Under the pieces are notes generated by a model. It did not search any database, was not told where the DNA came from, and saw nothing but the letters and a program-made list of their open reading frames with translations. From contig NC_056750.1 of NCBI RefSeq assembly GCF_019279795.1, positions 828,256,016 to 828,320,015 of the forward strand: a stretch of DNA of 64,000 bases, written 5' to 3'. This document shows, in pieces, positions 59,233 to 64,000 of this stretch. Origin of the DNA: Protopterus annectens. Taxonomy: Eukaryota > Chordata > Ceratodontiformes > Protopteridae. A program made the translations under genes and the position numbers. Numbering within the stretch: position 1 is the first letter of the stretch; every line of letters begins with the position of its first letter.

Positions 59233-61320
59233 AAACAAATGGTAATAGATAACTAGGTAAATAAATAAACAAATAAACAAGCAAACAAAATACTTAAGTT
59301 GGGTAAGAAGCAAGGGTAGCGGCTATAGAAGAGTTAAGGAGCACAAATATAACAGACAACTACAGAAACATTACGATGGGCTGATATATAACTGGTGACA
59401 GACACAAAAGGCAATGGAGGAGATGTGGCAACTAGCTATCACTGTGGTTTGGAGGACCTTAATCATCTCCTCTTTCACTGATAAAGGTGAACAGGGGACG
59501 CTGAGAGTGTGGGTGAGGAGGCATCCTGTGGCTCAGTGGTCAGGCCAACCAGGGCAGCGAGTCTTGTACTCAGTAGGGGAGAGATTTCAGCAGTTGCAGG
59601 TGCCTTTCCACTAACCTCTTAACCGCTGCATCAACCAAGACCTGAACCTCATGAAGTTTGTGTCTTACAAGACTGCCATACATGGGGGATCCACAGCAGT
59701 GAAGCCATAATCCACACCATGTAATGATGTTGCCAGGTGGACCAGTAGAATAAAAAGTAACATAAAAGGGAGAGAAACAAAATGAGAGCGAGAAAGATAG
59801 AGAAAAATACAGACAAGAAATGGACTAATAAGTGTTTTGAAAACATTGCAATTTATTTAATATAATGAAATTAAACGTTTATTCATTCATTCATTCAATG
59901 TTACACATTCTCACTTAGTACTTAAAGGACTGAATTCTGAGAAGTACTTCTTGACGGTACTTTTTATTAATGCGTGGTATGTCATATGAAATAATAACTG
60001 CTTTATGAGTTTATGGATTACTTCTGCATTAAGGTGTGACAATTTTACTGCTTCAATAACAGTTATTGGTTTCACTAGCAGTGTTAGCCGTATTAATATG
60101 ATGCAGTTTCTTTCATTTCACTACTTGAGTATGAATTAATGAATGATTTTTTAAGGACATACATTTTTCTGTGACATTTCATATATTTCATACTTATGAA
60201 TGTTCATCACTGGCCTTGCCACTTTCTGCTGGTGCTGTTGTCTGTTATATAGCATTTCTTCATCAACTGTGGAAATATGAAAACAAGGAGAATAAGAGAT
60301 TTACTTGTTTCATTTGCTTGGGCATCATGGCTGAAAGCAGTACATTACATACAACTTCTATTCGATTTTTTAATAACTTTTTAAATGATGTTAAACCTTT
60401 CCACACCTTACATGCTTCATGTTCATAAGCAGTGCACTGTCTTTTCCTGAGGAAATGTAGAATGTTACTGTGTAAATGTGTCACTGGGCCTTGGCGAAGT
60501 ATTTCTTGCAAAACTATAACAAAGTTATCCTGGAAAAGCTATTAAGGTGCCTACCTTTGCTTCACGAAGACGATGGTGTGTAACTAATACATTGCTACAG
60601 CACGTACAGAACATTCCTGCGTTGATACTGTTAAATTCACCCCAGTGTCTGTAGAGAGGTGGGAGTTTGGCTATTGATGTAATAATGACCTGCTTCATAA
60701 ACATGCTACCATGGTAACTTCTACAGATAGCCAATTTCAGGAAGTCCACATTTCTGCAAGGGTTGACACCTTTGCAAACAATTTCAAGTGACCAGTCTAA
60801 GATGCAATGAAATATTCACTTCAATGTTCAGTTATTTATCTATGATCCTGGTATTGTAATTCATATTATTTAATTCTGCATGGTATATAGAGTGGCCTAA
60901 AGAATTAAAAATTATAGTAAAGGAACCTTTCTCATTATTATGCAGTGCAATCAACTTTGCTTTGCCCCAAGGTGTAGTGCTTTGGTCTAGTCAGCCATTG
61001 CTGTAGATGAGGAAAGTTCTGGAAATCATCAGAAACATCACCAATATGTATACATGGTATTGTAACATATCATAACTTTCACAGAACAACTAGAATTTCA
61101 CTTATAAATAAGTAATAATATTTCTGAAGCTAATAATACAGAACAATAACTACCTTCATTAGAATAAAACTGCAGGACTAAACTGCACCATTTAAATTTA
61201 TGAAATAAAATTTTCATAACAAAATATTTCAGGTATGACTCTAATATGGAAGCAAGAAAACTTTTTTGCAATAGCCAGGAAACAATGCATTTTTTATTGT
61301 CTTGAATAATGCATTAAAAC
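59233..61320. other. Unassigned AT-rich sequence
   Basis: Short (AAATAAAC)-type tail at 59255-59285 and an ATTC tetranucleotide run at 59880-59897. Frames of 60-85 codons have no recognisable motif. Confidence 0.3.
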
Positions 61321-61698
61321 TAATTTCTGATATATACATAGATGTGCATATGTATACCACACACAAATATACATATGTGTGTGTATGTATCTGTGTGTGC
61401 AAGGTCTCATCTGTCTCTGTGTGGATATTTCTGGGTATGTACATATATGCATACTTAAATATAAAATATAAAAGAAATATGAGACTACATGTAGACATAA
61501 ATATGGTTTCTATGCCCTTTATCGAATGTTTACTTCATTGACAAAGTGTAATGAATGCAATTTAGGTCGAATGTTTTCAATGTCAACATTTAACATTGGA
61601 TCATCAAGTCTGGCATACATGTTTGTGCGTAAGTAGGGTTTAATGGGGTAGGTTAAGAGTAAAGGTTAGATAGGGGATAGGTTTAGTTCTGTGCGTGT
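61321..61698. other. Low-complexity sequence preceding the (GT)n block
   Basis: ATGTAC/GTGTGT-rich patches at 61330-61460 and a GGTTAGATAGGGG-like stretch at 61630-61690. No gene. Confidence 0.35.
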
Positions 61699-61711
61699 GT
61701 GTGTATTATGT

Positions 61712-61760
<49 letters not shown>

Positions 61761-61792
61761 CATGTATTCTATGTGAGTAGGGGGTATTATGT

Positions 61793-61851
<59 letters not shown>

Positions 61852-61925
61852 GTGTGTGTATCATGTATTCTATGTGAGTAGGGGGTATTATGTATTTTGT
61901 GTGTGTGTGTGTATGTATGTGTCTT
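61699..61925 (+). repeat. Compound (GT)n with a repeated spacer of about 40 bp
   Basis: Long (GT)n tracts alternate with a spacer containing ATCATGTATTCTATGTGAGT and AGGGGGTATTATGTATTTTG. The spacer occurs at about 61758-61797 and 61859-61898, a repeat of about 101 bp in two copies. Confidence 0.9.
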
Positions 61926-62237
61926 TACATGTTTTGTTTAGTGCTACTCATATGGAAAGGGCTTTGGATAAAGTAATGTGTCAGGCTGGGTTAGGGGCTG
62001 GGACATGGCCAGGGTTAGGATTAGCACACATGAGTAAGGTGATACAACGAAGTGCAAATGTCAAAAACTATGCTCATTTATGCAAAGTATGAAGTGATCT
62101 AAAGCAATTCCACCCTCATATTTTATCTGTGTTATCACAGGCAATTAAGCTGAATTTCTGAAGCAGCTGCATTTTTTCTTCAAATAGTTGGGCTTTTGAA
62201 ATGTATTTAAAGTTTTTCAGATTATCAGTTGTTATGA
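61926..62237. other. Unassigned sequence with GGGTTAGG-like words
   Basis: The segment 61986-62025 contains GGGTTAGGGGCTGGGACATG and CAGGGTTAGGATTAG, reminiscent of the foldback-element core, but no inverted ends are visible. Confidence 0.3.
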
Positions 62238-62497
62238 TCTTTTCTAGAATACTTTTCTACAAGGTAAAGCTAGTTTTCTGAATGCCTTTTCTGTACAGTG
62301 TAGTGAGGTCATCTAACTAGCTGTACACCATCACTTATTGAGAAGTGTTGACTTCTCACCATCTGTTTGTTTTCAGAAGTTCACAATAATTGTTATTAAG
62401 CAATTTATTTCTGAAACTGGTTGTCATTTACTTTTTTCCAAGCTGATGCAGTAATGTTCCCTCTTGTTAGCAAGGTGAATTAACCAAAATATTTTTC

Positions 62498-62542
<45 letters not shown>

Positions 62543-62800
62543 GGGGATTATTACATTTATTGCAATAGCCCTTCTTGCTTCTTCTGGGACTAGTTGATAT
62601 ATTTTATAAGATACCTTTAGTTAAATCAGCATCTCAATGACTTGAGATTCTATGTGAGTTTTTTTTTTCGGAGCTTTTCTGGAATACTGTTCTACAAGCT
62701 GAAATTAGCTTTCTGAATACCTGCTGTCTACAATATAGCACAAAAGTCTGGTCTGTGCAGTGTTGTGTAAACTGTGGTCTAACTAGCTGTCTTCTGTCTA
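62238..62800 (+). repeat. Diverged direct repeat pair flanking a (GT)n tract
   Basis: Copies near 62243-62330 and 62675-62800 share CTTTTCT(A/G)GAATACT, TCTACAAG, TAGTTTTCTGAAT/TAGCTTTCTGAAT and CTAACTAGCTGT. The (GT)n tract ending in G7 lies between (62502-62547). Family unknown; could be the terminal repeats of an old element. Confidence 0.5.
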
Positions 62801-64000
62801 CATCATTTAGATTTATTTATGCATTGTGTTACTGGGTGACATCATTTTACAGAGGTAGTGAGATTGTGCAGCACCTGTACAACTTTATAGGATTAGTATA
62901 ACAGCTTTTCTATTACACTTAATATATATGCTATACCTCATTACGTCAGCACAGGTCAAAGCTACGACTAGATGAGCACTTTACCCCAAAACCCACTTAC
63001 TTAAATATAGTAACTCGATGGAGAAAGAAACGATAAGTCTAAAATAGTTTGAATCATTGCAAGCAAACAAATAAAAGCCATTCCAACAATAATTCCTTAT
63101 GAGAGCAGCAATAAGGCAGTTTCAGATAAGGAAAGTCTGTCAGATGTGTGTAAACCTTGTCCAGGTTATACTTTGCCAACGATAGGGAAGCATTGTGTTT
63201 TCCATGTTGTTATCCCACTTGTTGAGAAAAGGATCAATATAATATTTCATCATCAAACAGCTTTCGCTTCATGACACAAGCCAGTTGAAGTTGTATGAAT
63301 CTTGGCTAGGGGCCAAGTAGTATGCCCTTCCCAGCTGACTCATCCATCTGTGATTAGTTGTTCTAAAATATAAAACTTCCAACATGACGCAATAGTGCAC
63401 AGCTCTTCTCACAGTATTAATTATTGCAATAATATACTAATTATGTTTTATTTTGTTACTCTAAACTCCTTTTCATAGCCATGTGCATAGATGGTCTACT
63501 TATGATGGAGCTCCATTTGGTTGTAATATTTAGTAGTCTAAAACAACAGCACAGAAACTGATTATGGCATCATCATGATAGGCTACCTTTACATATAGAC
63601 ATGATTACTATCTGATTATACTGAAACTTGTAAATAAATGTCAGCAAACAAAAATATCTTGATTTCTGGGTTACTAAAAAAAGTAGTGTGGCCTGAGGAA
63701 GCTTTCATTACTATGGGAAACAGCTTTTCAGAACAGTATACCTCCATTAATTTTTGCTCAGCTTTGTTTAGTACATCCAAACAAGGTGTTGGTAGATTTG
63801 AAATGTCTACCAAAAAAAAATACTCCTGTGATTTTAAATCTGAAACTTTGACACTAAAAAGAAGGAGCCTGCTGTTATGGAGTAAAAAAAAAAAATAGAA
63901 ATATTATGGTACATTTTTTCTGCATGGGTGTATCAGATGAGGATTTTTTTTTTGTGGCAGGAAATAAAATACTCATGGATCCTAACATCTCTTTCTCTCT
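62801..64000. other. Unassigned AT-rich sequence to the window end
   Basis: Frames of 65-86 codons at 63616-63898 overlap on opposite strands and carry no recognisable domain. No repeat or RNA gene could be supported. Confidence 0.3.

Overview
The window looks like a repeat-dominated, AT-rich stretch of a vertebrate nuclear genome. It carries decayed and young retroelements of the DIRS, Ty3/gypsy, Penelope, CR1-like and RTE types, tRNA-derived SINEs, small foldback DNA elements, long (TA)n and (CA)n microsatellites and a very large minisatellite. That mix suggests a fish or amphibian with a large genome (lungfish-like, amphibian-like or a basal fish); the species cannot be fixed from sequence alone. 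I found no convincing host gene, rRNA, functional tRNA or CRISPR array.

Layout. 1-3.9 kb: the 5' part of a DIRS-type retrotransposon on the minus strand, with a TATA/CRE promoter, a gag broken by two frameshifts and an RT-RNase H frame that stays open to the window edge. 4.1-4.7 kb: a foldback element with a perfect 8-bp target duplication. 5.0-6.9 kb: degenerate repeats, a Harbinger-like Myb/SANT fragment and a tRNA-like SINE head. 8.9-14.7 kb: a decayed minus-strand Ty3/gypsy element with both LTRs, primer-binding site and polypurine tract, itself interrupted by a hAT-like MITE (in gag) and a LINE fragment (in an LTR). 18.2-25.2 kb: (TA)n microsatellites alternating with at least four foldback elements, with an RTE LINE fragment between. 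25.8-27.7 kb: a CR1-like LINE 3' end and a Penelope fragment. 29.0-50.8 kb: about 21.8 kb of a 33/34-bp satellite with a PstI site in each typical unit. It is organised in multi-kilobase duplicated blocks and contains a Penelope fragment, a SINE and two copies of one MITE that were duplicated together with the array. 50.8-64 kb: mostly unassigned AT-rich DNA with SINEs, (GT)n tracts and a young Penelope-like element (54.2-56.5 kb) that keeps an open RT plus GIY-YIG frame, has nearly identical inverted arms with hammerhead-ribozyme-like cores, and is flanked by a 15-bp target duplication.

The elements do not form a host pathway; the window is a record of nested insertions. The two most unusual themes are (1) a family of GGGTC-ended foldback elements whose interiors carry telomere-like CCCTAA blocks and which recur next to (TA)n tracts and inside the satellite, and (2) the higher-order structure of the 33-bp satellite, where one MITE insertion with an unchanged 8-bp target duplication marks a tandem duplication of about 2.34 kb.
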